Origin: Citrobacter sp. FP75
GTDB taxonomy: Bacteria; Pseudomonadota; Gammaproteobacteria; Enterobacterales; Enterobacteriaceae
DNA length: 64,000 bases
Assembly (NCBI RefSeq): GCF_018342065.1
Contig: NZ_JAFDOE010000010.1
Span: 338-64,337, forward strand
Direction: 5' to 3'
The translations under genes were made by a program, and so were the position numbers. Below, piece by piece: positions 56,546-64,000 of the stretch; the stretch's first letter is position 1; every line of letters begins with the position of its first letter. Under the pieces are notes generated by a model that was not told where the DNA came from, did not search any database, and saw only the letters and a program-made list of their open reading frames with translations.

Positions 56546-57547
56546 ATGCAGGTCGGTTTAAATACAACGTCACTCTCCGGTAACGGAGCACTTAATCATT
56601 CTGTTCAACCGCATACGGTTGCGCAGAATGCCCCTGTCCGTCAAAAGTTACCCGCTACGGCGAGTGATTATCCGGCCTCTCCACTTATTACTACCCGGCC
56701 TCAGCGCTACAGCGTTCAGCTCAACGATCAGCTCACGACGTTGCAACAGGCCGATCACTATCTTGGTCAACTGGAGCAGCATTTATTGGACTATCGCCAC
56801 GCTTCGCGCCGGGGTGGGCAGGCCCAGCAGCAGAAAGGGGCCGAACTCAGCCAGTGGCTGGAAAAACGGCCGGCATTATCTGGTAGCTCGGTTGACAGAC
56901 AGTTGCGCCCGGTATTGCAAGGTGAGGCGCGGGTGACCTTTCACTCGCCTGAACTGGCGCAGATGCTACAAAAAGGCACCATGAGTTCGCGGATGTTTAG
57001 CCTCTCTGATGGACGGCAAACGCAGCACTCTGCGGTTGTGGCCGGTGAAGATCTTGCCCCTGGCCAGTACAAAATGTTGATGAGCAATGCGCTGCGTCGT
57101 GTTGGTGTGCAGGTGCACGACCAACAGGGCGCACTGACCTTCTCCACCACGGAAAAACAGTGGCCGCAGATCGAACAAACCCTGAGTGTGCGTGATATGG
57201 ACGCAAAGTCTTCGGCGTATACGCTGCTGACAACTTTTGCCGATCCTTGCCGTACGGACGAATTACTGCAGAGCGTATCGCAGGGCAGTTCCCGCACTCA
57301 GGATGGGTTACAACAGGCGCTGGATGTCATTGGCGATCAGCGCGCGCAAATGGCCGCGCAGCAGGAGAAGGCCCGGCAGCTGATTGACGGTATGGCGCGT
57401 TTTCCGCAGGCAGAAAGTGCGGTAAAAGCCTCAGAGTCACTCGGTGGGGTATTAGATCATGCTAATCACAACTATCAGGTATTAGCACAGGCGGTAAATG
57501 GACAGGCCCGGCTTTCCAGCCAGACTGTCCGTAGTTTATTAAGTTAA
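56546..57547 (+). CDS. lafW: Lateral flagellar hook-associated protein LafW
   Basis: 333-residue glutamine-rich protein, located where Flag-2 and Vibrio lateral clusters encode LafW, an accessory hook-associated protein. Only the position and general helical, non-membrane composition support it; I see no sharp domain. AGGAACAGT precedes its ATG. It overlaps the convergent small gene by four bases. Confidence 0.75.
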   Translation: MQVGLNTTSLSGNGALNHSVQPHTVAQNAPVRQKLPATASDYPASPLITTRPQRYSVQLNDQLTTLQQADHYLGQLEQHLLDYRHASRRGGQAQQQKGAELSQWLEKRPALSGSSVDRQLRPVLQGEARVTFHSPELAQMLQKGTMSSRMFSLSDGRQTQHSAVVAGEDLAPGQYKMLMSNALRRVGVQVHDQQGALTFSTTEKQWPQIEQTLSVRDMDAKSSAYTLLTTFADPCRTDELLQSVSQGSSRTQDGLQQALDVIGDQRAQMAAQQEKARQLIDGMARFPQAESAVKASESLGGVLDHANHNYQVLAQAVNGQARLSSQTVRSLLS

Positions 57548-58023
57548 TTTTTCTGGCAGGGTTTTGTTGAGAATGTAAAGGCAGAGGGGTCTGTGATTAA
57601 CAGGCCTCCCACATCCTGGGTAAACAGCAAATTTTGCTGCGGGTTTAAATGAATCCACCATGTATGCAGGTTGTGCTCATCAACAAAGGTACTGAAATTT
57701 GATAAGCGATGGTCATTTTTATCTGCTTTGGCAGTACTAAAATGAAACTCGCCCTGCTTAGATGTTCCCGCCAAACGATTAATACACGTTAAAATTTCGA
57801 ATGTTGACGGCGCTTGATTATTTTGTTCCTGGGGGATGAGCGTAAGTGAGGTGCTTTTGCTCTGCGGACTCATAATCAGTTCGTAATGAAAATTCTTGCC
57901 GGTGTTAAGATCGTAATTGGCAATAACCGTTTTTTCAATATGGGCATGAGCCATGAAGGTACAGAATAAAGGGAAAATGGCCACGGAATAGAAAAAGTTA
58001 TTATTTGCATTTTGGTATTTCAT
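57544..58023 (-). CDS. Secreted protein of unknown function, partner of LafZ
   Basis: 159 residues with a hydrophobic N-terminal signal (about residues 8-27, MAHA), no further membrane helix and two cysteines that could pair (in ILTCINRLAG and at the C-terminal KPCQKN). No family recognised. It overlaps the end of lafZ by 23 bases, so translation is coupled, as in toxR-toxS or similar regulator/effector pairs. It probably acts in the periplasm and may protect or sense for LafZ. This is inference from gene order. Confidence 0.65.
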   Translation of the reverse strand: MKYQNANNNFFYSVAIFPLFCTFMAHAHIEKTVIANYDLNTGKNFHYELIMSPQSKSTSLTLIPQEQNNQAPSTFEILTCINRLAGTSKQGEFHFSTAKADKNDHRLSNFSTFVDEHNLHTWWIHLNPQQNLLFTQDVGGLLITDPSAFTFSTKPCQKN

Positions 58024-58963
58024 TTAACATTTTCTCCACTTCTTTAATTAAAATACCATTCATTTCATTATCTTTATTTAGCCAGTTATCAAAGCTCAGT
58101 GCTAACTGCCAGCTATCATTGCATTGATTACTTAGTACAATATCAAGCGTAAGTTTGTTTAATGCGACTCTGTAATATAGGGTCATTGAGGCATTATGCG
58201 TAACCAAAAGTTGATCAATTTGTTGTATTCCAGGGAAAATATGTTGTGAAACAACAGGTAGATTTTTCTTGTTTTCACCTGGATCGTAAAGATGATAAAC
58301 CGCAATACGGCTGATATTTTCAATGTTTTCTTTAACTAGCTGTGGCGTTTCTTCCGGTTTCGTGGCCGACGGCGCTTTAAAATAAGAGATCAGCGCGAAC
58401 AGCGATAGTGCGATAATGATAACGGGTAGCGTAATCCGAGCGGCCCGGTAAGTGGGATGTTTTGTTTCAGTTTTTCTCCGAGCGCTCAGCGGTAATGTTA
58501 TGTTAACTAATGGTTTTTCTTCATGATTAGACACGTTGTGAATCGTGTCTATGATTTCATCTGACGTACCGGTTTCGACAATAACCGTATTCTCTTCTGT
58601 TTCATCATGCGCGCCGCTATCAACCGTATTTAAATTGTGGTTAATGGTCTCTGACAGGTAATCTTTATTAAATAAATACCCTTTTTTGGGGATGGTTTTT
58701 ATAATTTCCTGTTGTTTTCCATCATCATCGATAGCGACTCGTAAGGCATGAATGGCAGTTGGTAAGCTGTTTCCACCGACGATGCGATTCTTCCAGACTG
58801 CGGTCATTAAAAATGAACGAGATAAGACGACATCGGCATTTTTAGCTAATGTTTCTAAAAGAATAAAATGGTATTCGCCCAGGCGACGCGTTTCACCTGT
58901 TTCACAGTGGATTAATGCATTAAGCGAAGAATCCATCCGCCAGTTGTTGACTACAATACTCAT
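58001..58963 (-). CDS. lafZ: ToxR-like transmembrane regulator LafZ
   Basis: 320 residues: an N-terminal winged helix-turn-helix of the OmpR/ToxR type (about 10-100, GGNSLPTAIHALRVAIDDDGKQQEIIKTIPKKGYLF), an acidic linker, one membrane helix at about 175-193 (TLPVIIIALSLFALISYF) and a periplasmic C-terminal domain. It is divergent from flagellin lafA across 567 bases. It presumably controls lafA or its neighbours from the membrane; target genes are not proven by sequence. Confidence 0.85.
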   Translation of the reverse strand: MSIVVNNWRMDSSLNALIHCETGETRRLGEYHFILLETLAKNADVVLSRSFLMTAVWKNRIVGGNSLPTAIHALRVAIDDDGKQQEIIKTIPKKGYLFNKDYLSETINHNLNTVDSGAHDETEENTVIVETGTSDEIIDTIHNVSNHEEKPLVNITLPLSARRKTETKHPTYRAARITLPVIIIALSLFALISYFKAPSATKPEETPQLVKENIENISRIAVYHLYDPGENKKNLPVVSQHIFPGIQQIDQLLVTHNASMTLYYRVALNKLTLDIVLSNQCNDSWQLALSFDNWLNKDNEMNGILIKEVEKMLNEIPKCK

Positions 58964-59291
58964 AGTTTTGTCTACCCGTGCAAGATTTTTTTAAATCCTT
59001 GATGCCACACCGTTAAAAATCAGTGCATTAAAATTCTGAAGAAATTGAGATATCTTTTGTGGCTGACTGGATGAGAAGCGGCAGCCTGATTGGCATTGGG
59101 TGTTTTTTGCGCTGTCCGAAAAAGGACTGAAAATGTAACTAAAGTGTCCTTGACTCACAATATAAAAGTGCATTGTATTTGCAACTAAATGTAAATTCAT
59201 GCGTGAGTGAGGTGAGTTAAGCTGTTTTTGATTAAGTATAATCTTATTGATTTCATGGTGTTAATAATCAGTGTTTGATGGTGATCGTTTC

Positions 59292-59313
59292 ATTATTAGA
59301 CATTTCTAATAAT
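59292..59313. promoter_or_regulatory. Perfect palindrome, candidate regulator site
   Basis: ATTATTAGA, CATT, TCTAATAAT: nine-base perfect arms, four-base loop, in the lafZ-lafA gap. It is 218-239 bases before lafA. No gene end is nearby, so an operator is more likely than a terminator. Confidence 0.45.
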
Positions 59314-59457
59314 CTTTTAATTAAAAATTGATTGAGCTAATTCTTATGCTAAGGGGGGTGAAAAATAGCACGGGATGCTAATAAAGGTAGCCCTTAGCGT
59401 TTGTTTATATCCCCTGAACTGATTTTTTAAACGAGTGAAAAAATTTTTCTCAGGGCT

Positions 59458-59485
59458 TTAAGTTTTACAAACGGATGGTCGTTTT
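59458..59485 (+). promoter_or_regulatory. Sigma-28-like promoter of lafA
   Basis: TTAAGTTT, 12 bases, GTCGTTTT. Both boxes and the spacing match the site before lfgM. It lies 46-73 bases before the flagellin ATG. Confidence 0.65.
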
Positions 59486-59530
59486 TACAGGGTATCGAAA
59501 CGAACACGATTATTCCCAAGGAGCAGTACC

Positions 59531-60433
59531 ATGTTATCGATTAATACTAATACCGCATCAATGGCAGCTGTTAACGCTATCAACAAAAGCAGCGCATCTC
59601 TGTCTACTTCTATGGAACGTCTGGCGACAGGTAACCGCATTAACTCTTCTGCTGATGATGCTGCGGGCAAACAGATTGCCAGCCGCCTGACTGCACAATC
59701 CAGCGGCATGGGCGTTGCACTGAGCAACATTCAGGACGCAACCGCAATGCTGCAGACCGCAGATAGCATGTTTGATGAAATGACCGACGTGCTGGGCCGC
59801 ATGAAAGACCTGTCCACGCAGGCAGCGAACGGAACCTACAACAGCGACGACCTGCAGGCTATGCAGGATGAATACGACGAACTGGGCCAGCAGATGTCCG
59901 ACATGCTGCAGAACACCACCTACGGCGGTACTAACCTGTTCGGTACGGCTTCTGGCAGCAACACCGGTACTGCTGGCCTGTTCCAGGGCGCAGTGACCTT
60001 CCAGGTTGGTGCAGAGTCTTCTGACACCATGACCGTGGATATCTCCAGCCAACTGGGCGACCTGGTGAATGATCTGGGTAGCGTGAGTGCTTCTTTCACT
60101 TCTGATCAGGCTGGTACTGCTGGTACTGGTGGTACGGAGCTGACCACTTCTGGTTCTGCTAACACCATGATCGGCAGTATCCAGACTGCCATGGACGACG
60201 TGTCCAAGATCCAGTCCAAACTGGGTGCGTCTATCAACCGTCTGAACGACACCGCAGCTAACCTGACCAGCATGCAGGACAACACTGAAGTCGCTATCGG
60301 TAACATTATGGATACCGACTACGCGACGGAAGCCTCCAACATGACTCAACAGCAGGTGCTGATGCAAACAGGTATCACCATGCTGAAGCAGTCCAACAGC
60401 ATGTCCAGCATGGTTTCCAGCCTGCTGCAGTAA
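59531..60433 (+). CDS. lafA: Lateral flagellin LafA
   Basis: 300-residue filament subunit. Highly conserved flagellin ends, N-terminal SINTNTASMAAVNAINKSS and C-terminal ATEASNMTQQQVLMQTGITMLKQSN, flank a short Thr/Ser/Gly-rich middle region (about 137-220). No cysteine. The strong AAGGAG ribosome site fits high expression. The Ser/Thr-rich centre would be the natural target of the glycosyl/glycerophosphate modification island. A terminator follows. Confidence 0.96.
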   Translation: MLSINTNTASMAAVNAINKSSASLSTSMERLATGNRINSSADDAAGKQIASRLTAQSSGMGVALSNIQDATAMLQTADSMFDEMTDVLGRMKDLSTQAANGTYNSDDLQAMQDEYDELGQQMSDMLQNTTYGGTNLFGTASGSNTGTAGLFQGAVTFQVGAESSDTMTVDISSQLGDLVNDLGSVSASFTSDQAGTAGTGGTELTTSGSANTMIGSIQTAMDDVSKIQSKLGASINRLNDTAANLTSMQDNTEVAIGNIMDTDYATEASNMTQQQVLMQTGITMLKQSNSMSSMVSSLLQ

Positions 60434-60453
60434 TGCCTGAAGTGATGCCATGA

Positions 60454-60484
60454 ACAACACCGCCGCCTGGCGGTGTTGTGCTTT
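60454..60484 (+). terminator. lafA terminator
   Basis: Eleven-bp perfect stem (60454-60464 with 60469-60479), GCCT loop, then GCTTTC. It isolates the flagellin message from lafB. Confidence 0.8.
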
Positions 60485-60578
60485 CAGCAACTGAGAATAT
60501 TTCAGGAAACCTTCCTGGATAAGGGAAAATTCATTTCCTCTCATGAGGTAACTTACTGAATATAAAGTATAAAATATC

Positions 60579-60595
60579 TTGGCATGTATTTTGCT
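60579..60595 (+). promoter_or_regulatory. Sigma-54 promoter of lafB operon
   Basis: TTGGCATGTATTTTGCT fits the consensus at both boxes; GG (60581) and GC (60593) are 12 bases apart. It is 35-51 bases before the lafB ATG. Confidence 0.82.
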
Positions 60596-60629
60596 ATCAC
60601 ATCAATAACGTTACACGGGGTTATTAATT

Positions 60630-61970
60630 ATGAGCTTTACGAGTCCGATTCAAAAGTTAGCACAACAATTTGCCTACGCTGATATCGCCACGCAGGCTGC
60701 TAACTTGCAGAACGAGCAGGCCGATCTGGATGCGGAGAGCAGCGGTCTGGACTCGTTAAGTACAGCGCTCACCGACTTTCAGTCAGCAATTGACGCACTG
60801 AACAGCGACACCGATGGCCCGCTAACATTCTCTGCGACGTCAAATAATGAATCAAATACGGTGTCAGCAAACTCGCAGGCGCAGGCGGGTACTTATTCTT
60901 TTTATGTCGAGCAATTGGCGCAGGCGCAACAATCAACGTTCAACATAAACGACGATACTTTAACCGCCACCGGAACATTTGAGCTCACCATGGGCGATAG
61001 CACCATGGATATCGATCTGACAACAGCGGATCAGAACGGTGATAACGATGGGTTTATTGATGCCAGCGAACTGGTTGATGCCATTAATGACTCAGATGAC
61101 AACCCTGGCGTTTCGGCGGCGCTGGTCAAAACCGATGGCACGACGACGATTATGCTGACGTCTGATGCAACCGGTGCGCAAAGTGCGTTCTCCATGAGCG
61201 TTACAGGTAATGATGGTTTCGCTACCGCATTGACGCCGCAAACGATGACTAATGCGCAAGATGCGATAATTCATCTGGGTGGCCCAACAGGGCAAGTAAT
61301 AACCAGCAGTACCAATACGTTTGATGATGTGATCCCTGGCGTAACGATGACCTTCTCTGAGGTCAGTACACCTTACGTAGAGGGGCAGCCTTATGACTCG
61401 TCTGATTTAACCACCTTTACCGTTGCGGAAGATTCCAGCGGATCGCAGGCGAAGGTGCAGACCTTTGTGGATGCCTATAACACGCTGATCGACACCATCG
61501 ACTCTCTCACTAGCTATGGCGATGACGACACGGCTGCCGGGGTTTTTGCCGGTGATGCGGGGATGAACTCTCTGGCAAATCAGATGGATGATATTGCCCA
61601 TGCCTCTTATGGCGGTGTGTCGATTGTCGATTATGGCATTACGCTGGATTCCGACGGCCATCTACAGATTGATTCAGACCAATTTAATGAAGAGATGGAC
61701 GAAAACCCGGACGGTTTGACCTCCATCTTTGTGGGTGAGGACAGCATGGTCGCGCAGATGGATGAACTGATGGAAAGCTACCTGGATTCCAGTAACGGCA
61801 TCATCGCTATGCGCCAGGAAAACATCGATGACCAGCAGAGCAAAATTCAGGACGAAGGCGATCAGCTGACTGAAACCTATAACACCAACTACGAGCGTTA
61901 CGTAGAAGAGTACACCAATACGCTGGTTGAGACGTACACCATGAAAGTGAGTATGGCCGCATTTATGTAA
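60630..61970 (+). CDS. lafB: Lateral filament cap protein LafB (FliD, HAP2)
   Basis: 446-residue filament cap. FliD_N features (FTSPIQKLAQQFAYADIATQ, then TYSFYVEQLAQAQQSTF) and the C-terminal coil (NTNYERYVEEYTNTLVETYTMKVSMAAFM) are present. The central part is acidic and divergent. First gene behind a sigma-54 promoter, followed by lafC. Confidence 0.92.
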   Translation: MSFTSPIQKLAQQFAYADIATQAANLQNEQADLDAESSGLDSLSTALTDFQSAIDALNSDTDGPLTFSATSNNESNTVSANSQAQAGTYSFYVEQLAQAQQSTFNINDDTLTATGTFELTMGDSTMDIDLTTADQNGDNDGFIDASELVDAINDSDDNPGVSAALVKTDGTTTIMLTSDATGAQSAFSMSVTGNDGFATALTPQTMTNAQDAIIHLGGPTGQVITSSTNTFDDVIPGVTMTFSEVSTPYVEGQPYDSSDLTTFTVAEDSSGSQAKVQTFVDAYNTLIDTIDSLTSYGDDDTAAGVFAGDAGMNSLANQMDDIAHASYGGVSIVDYGITLDSDGHLQIDSDQFNEEMDENPDGLTSIFVGEDSMVAQMDELMESYLDSSNGIIAMRQENIDDQQSKIQDEGDQLTETYNTNYERYVEEYTNTLVETYTMKVSMAAFM

Positions 61971-62003
61971 GCGTCCGGTTTAGTAAAAGAATAGAGAGTC
62001 AAT

Positions 62004-62396
62004 ATGTACGACACGCAGGATGGTTATTCGCAATACAAAGAGATAGATCTTGCTGCACGTACGGCGGCAGCGTCACCTCTTGAACTGGTGCTGGTGCTGT
62101 TTTCCGGTTTGATGGACGAACTGGAACGCGCCAAAAGCCATATTGAAAACAAACGTTATGAGAAGAAAGCGCAGAGCATCAATAAATGCATCGATATTCT
62201 CAATGCCCTGACCAGTTCACTGGAGTTTGAAACGGGGGGAGAGCTGGTGGTGAACCTGTCCCGGCTTTATGACCACTGTGTCTACCGTCTGTATGAGGCC
62301 AGCGGTGAATTGTCGTTAGACAAAATCGATGAAGTGATCCTCATCCTGACGAATCTGCGGACAGGCTGGGAAGGCTTGTCGGCCAAACTGGGATAA
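62004..62396 (+). CDS. lafC: Flagellin export chaperone LafC (FliS)
   Basis: 130-residue helical chaperone that binds the flagellin C-terminus. YSQYKEIDLAARTAAASPLELVLVLFSGL is the FliS signature. Thirty-three bases from lafB. Confidence 0.93.
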   Translation: MYDTQDGYSQYKEIDLAARTAAASPLELVLVLFSGLMDELERAKSHIENKRYEKKAQSINKCIDILNALTSSLEFETGGELVVNLSRLYDHCVYRLYEASGELSLDKIDEVILILTNLRTGWEGLSAKLG

Positions 62397-62400
62397 GGCG

Positions 62401-62718
62401 ATGGAAAGAGAGCGTCAGCAACAACAACTCTACGCCCTGGTCGGGGAAATGAACGAAGCTCTCGACCAAAAGCGCTGGCGACGGTTACCGGGGCTACACC
62501 AGCAGGTGATGAAGGTTTTTCACCAATATGCTGCCTGGGAGACCGATGCTAGCGCGTTGCGAGAGGTAAAGGCCAACATGCTGGCGGCATTTGAGACGCT
62601 GATTGAACGACGTACGCAGCGTGCACAAGAGCTTAAAGCATGTATGGATAAGCACCAGCAGAACCTGGAAGGCGTGTTGGCGTATTCAATGGTTAATTTA
62701 ATTTCGGAGAAGGCATGA
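62401..62718 (+). CDS. lafD: Filament-cap chaperone LafD (FliT-like)
   Basis: 105-residue all-helical protein in the place of FliT, between FliS and FliK homologues. Sequence similarity is weak; assignment rests mainly on size, composition and order. Its stop overlaps the lafE start (ATGA). Confidence 0.8.
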   Translation: MERERQQQQLYALVGEMNEALDQKRWRRLPGLHQQVMKVFHQYAAWETDASALREVKANMLAAFETLIERRTQRAQELKACMDKHQQNLEGVLAYSMVNLISEKA

Positions 62719-63890
62719 ATCCTGTATTACTGGCCTCGGCCAGTGCGCTGGCTGAGGCTACGCCGGAAAAAGCGGCTATTTCGGCCCCAGCAGCGTCTGC
62801 GAGCGGTAGCACAACTACGTTACCGCAGGCTGGCTTTAACGCCGTGGTTGAACGCCTGGTCGGGGCAAAAGTTAACCAGCAGCAAGCGTCGATTGCTCAG
62901 CATCAACATGACGACGCCGACCCGGCTGCAATGCAGGCGTTGCTGGCTATGCTGCTGGCACAACCGGTCCAGACGGCGGCTCCCGCGGCTTCACAACATC
63001 AGCCTGAGGGTGAAATGTTGAAAATGCTGGCGCAGGTGCAATCCGGTAATACGCAGTCACCGCTGCTGCGTCAGCTGGCGAGCGCAATGACCCAGCAGGG
63101 AAAAACTGCGGCTTCAGGGGAACAGCCCGCGCCGGATTTAGCCGCGCTGCCACCTAAATTGCAGGCGCTACTGACGTCATTAACTGAGGATTTGCCGCCG
63201 GCTACTGCGGAACAGCAGGCCAAACTGGCAACGTTATCTGCTCAGGATTTGCGCGCGATCGCGCCTGAATCGGCATCGCTCTCGACCTCGAAGCAAATTT
63301 CTGCCCAGGTGAAATCAGCGGAACACGCTGTTCCTCACCCGATGGTAGTGAAAAAAACGGGCGGTCTGGCGGTTAATCAGTCGGTTTCCACACCGAACTT
63401 GCTGAATACGGCCGTGCAGGGGAATCAACCGGGGAGCGCCCTTACTGACCGCAGCATCGTGTCGACGCAGGCATCCACTCCGGTGGCGATGTCGACGGAT
63501 GAACTGGGTGAAAAACTCACTGCATTATTGAAAGACCGAATTCAGTTTCAGTTGGGTCAGCAGCAGCAAATTTCTACCATTCGTCTTGATCCTCCGTCGC
63601 TTGGCAAACTGGAAATTGCCGTGCAACTGGATGCGGGAAAACTGATGGTTCATATCGGCGCCAATCAGAGTGATGTCTGTCGGTCGTTGCAGCAATTTAG
63701 CGAGAACCTGCGCCAGCATTTGACGGCGCAGAACTTCATGGAAGTCAATGTTCAGGTCTCTTCTGAGGGACAGTCGCAACAGCAACAACAGCAGCAGTCG
63801 GGCCATCAACAGGACGAGGTCATGTCGGCGTTAACGCTTAATGATGAACCTCAATTTCAACAGAACGAATCCGTTCTGATCAAAGTGTAA
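62715..63890 (+). CDS. lafE: Hook-length control protein LafE (FliK)
   Basis: 391 residues. The long Ala/Gln-rich N-terminal ruler region is followed by the FliK C-terminal switch domain with STIRLDPPSLGKLEIAVQLDAGKL near residues 287-310, and a terminal Gln run (seven in a row) and acidic end. It measures the hook and flips LfhB. Confidence 0.9.
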   Translation: MNPVLLASASALAEATPEKAAISAPAASASGSTTTLPQAGFNAVVERLVGAKVNQQQASIAQHQHDDADPAAMQALLAMLLAQPVQTAAPAASQHQPEGEMLKMLAQVQSGNTQSPLLRQLASAMTQQGKTAASGEQPAPDLAALPPKLQALLTSLTEDLPPATAEQQAKLATLSAQDLRAIAPESASLSTSKQISAQVKSAEHAVPHPMVVKKTGGLAVNQSVSTPNLLNTAVQGNQPGSALTDRSIVSTQASTPVAMSTDELGEKLTALLKDRIQFQLGQQQQISTIRLDPPSLGKLEIAVQLDAGKLMVHIGANQSDVCRSLQQFSENLRQHLTAQNFMEVNVQVSSEGQSQQQQQQQSGHQQDEVMSALTLNDEPQFQQNESVLIKV

Positions 63891-63897
63891 AAGAAAG

Positions 63898-64000
63898 ATG
63901 AAGAAAATCGTTATCGCATGTGTGATCAGTTCCGTTGTTGCTCTGGGTATTGCCGGGGGCGCAGGGTGGGGCATTTATCATTCTATGGCTAAGAGAGGCA
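63898..64000 (+). CDS. lafF: LafF (FliL-like), 5' part only
   Basis: The first 34 codons are inside the window: MKKIVIACVISSVVAL, a membrane helix and a short charged stretch, as in FliL. It begins eight bases after lafE. The remainder, and the expected lafS, lafT and lafU, lie beyond the edge. Confidence 0.75.
   Translation, partial: MKKIVIACVISSVVALGIAGGAGWGIYHSMAKRG

Larger units (their letters stand above)
58964..59530. other. Divergent regulatory region lafZ-lafA
   Basis: 567 AT-rich bases without a gene. Contents: an inverted repeat AAGGAC ... GTCCTT (about 59121-59150), a perfect palindrome at 59292-59313, a nested hairpin CCCTGA ... TCAGGG with internal ATTTTTT/AAAAAAT (about 59411-59455), and the sigma-28-like promoter at 59458-59485. 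The palindromes are candidate LafZ sites. Confidence 0.6.

Noticed and set aside
57544-57547. Frameshift or truncation of lafW because of its overlap with the next gene
   Set aside because: A four-base convergent overlap of two intact stop codons; both frames are complete.
59558-60544. 328-codon open frame antisense to lafA
   Set aside because: Composition is that of a shadow of the flagellin gene (His, Gln and Cys rich), without a start site. Flagellin codon bias often leaves such frames open.

Overview
The window is chromosomal DNA from an enterobacterium close to Citrobacter, Escherichia and Salmonella. The first 22 kb follows the E. coli K-12 order dkgB-yafC-yafD-yafE-mltD-gloB-yafS-rnhA-dnaQ-aspV ... 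yafV-fadE-gmhA-yafJ-dpaA(yafK)-yafL, with proteins close to the K-12 ones throughout. The genus is not fixed by what I can see. Citrobacter is my best guess, because ivy, dinJ-yafQ and yafM are missing and an extra MFS gene sits beside yafC.

Layout. (1) Bases 1-9.4 kb: conserved housekeeping block ending in tRNA-Asp. (2) 9.43-14.8 kb: accessory operon directly downstream of the tRNA, transcribed leftward. It encodes a BglG/LicT-type antiterminator, a MalX-like PTS permease, a MalY/PatB-like PLP enzyme, a KdsD-like sugar-phosphate isomerase without CBS domains and a D-2-hydroxyacid dehydrogenase. Its leader carries a RAT-like antiterminator overlapping a terminator. (3) 14.9-22.5 kb: Spy-like periplasmic protein, yafV, fadE with a FadR site, gmhA, a MITE-like intergenic repeat, yafJ, dpaA and yafL. 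(4) 22.6 kb to the right edge: a Flag-2 lateral-flagellum locus at the position where K-12 keeps only the remnants fhiA and mbhA. It contains the export apparatus and C-ring genes (lfhA-lfiM), the regulator lafK, the basal body and export ATPase genes (lfiE-lfiJ), a modification island, lfgN/M/A, rod, ring and hook genes (lfgB-lfgL), lafW, a ToxR-like regulator with a small secreted partner, flagellin lafA, and cap, chaperone and hook-length genes, ending inside lafF (FliL). Every core reading frame looks intact. The motor and sigma-factor genes expected next (lafS, lafT, lafU) lie beyond the edge.

The most interesting part is the modification island at 35.98-44.64 kb, between lfiJ and lafV/lfgN. 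It combines a TagD-type glycerol-3-phosphate cytidylyltransferase, a soluble alkaline-phosphatase/sulfatase-fold enzyme, a zinc-ribbon methyltransferase, an ATP-grasp/HAD fusion, a DegT-type sugar aminotransferase, a GT2 glycosyltransferase and an 851-residue GT2-GT25-CDP-glycerol phosphotransferase fusion. My inference is that it builds a glycerol-phosphate (teichoic-acid-like) glycan, most simply as a decoration of the lateral flagellin.

Regulatory sites can be read directly. Four matches to the sigma-54 -24/-12 element lie before lfiE, lfgB, lafV and lafB, which fits control by LafK. Three sigma-28-like sites with identical 12-base spacing lie before lafK, lfgM and lafA.
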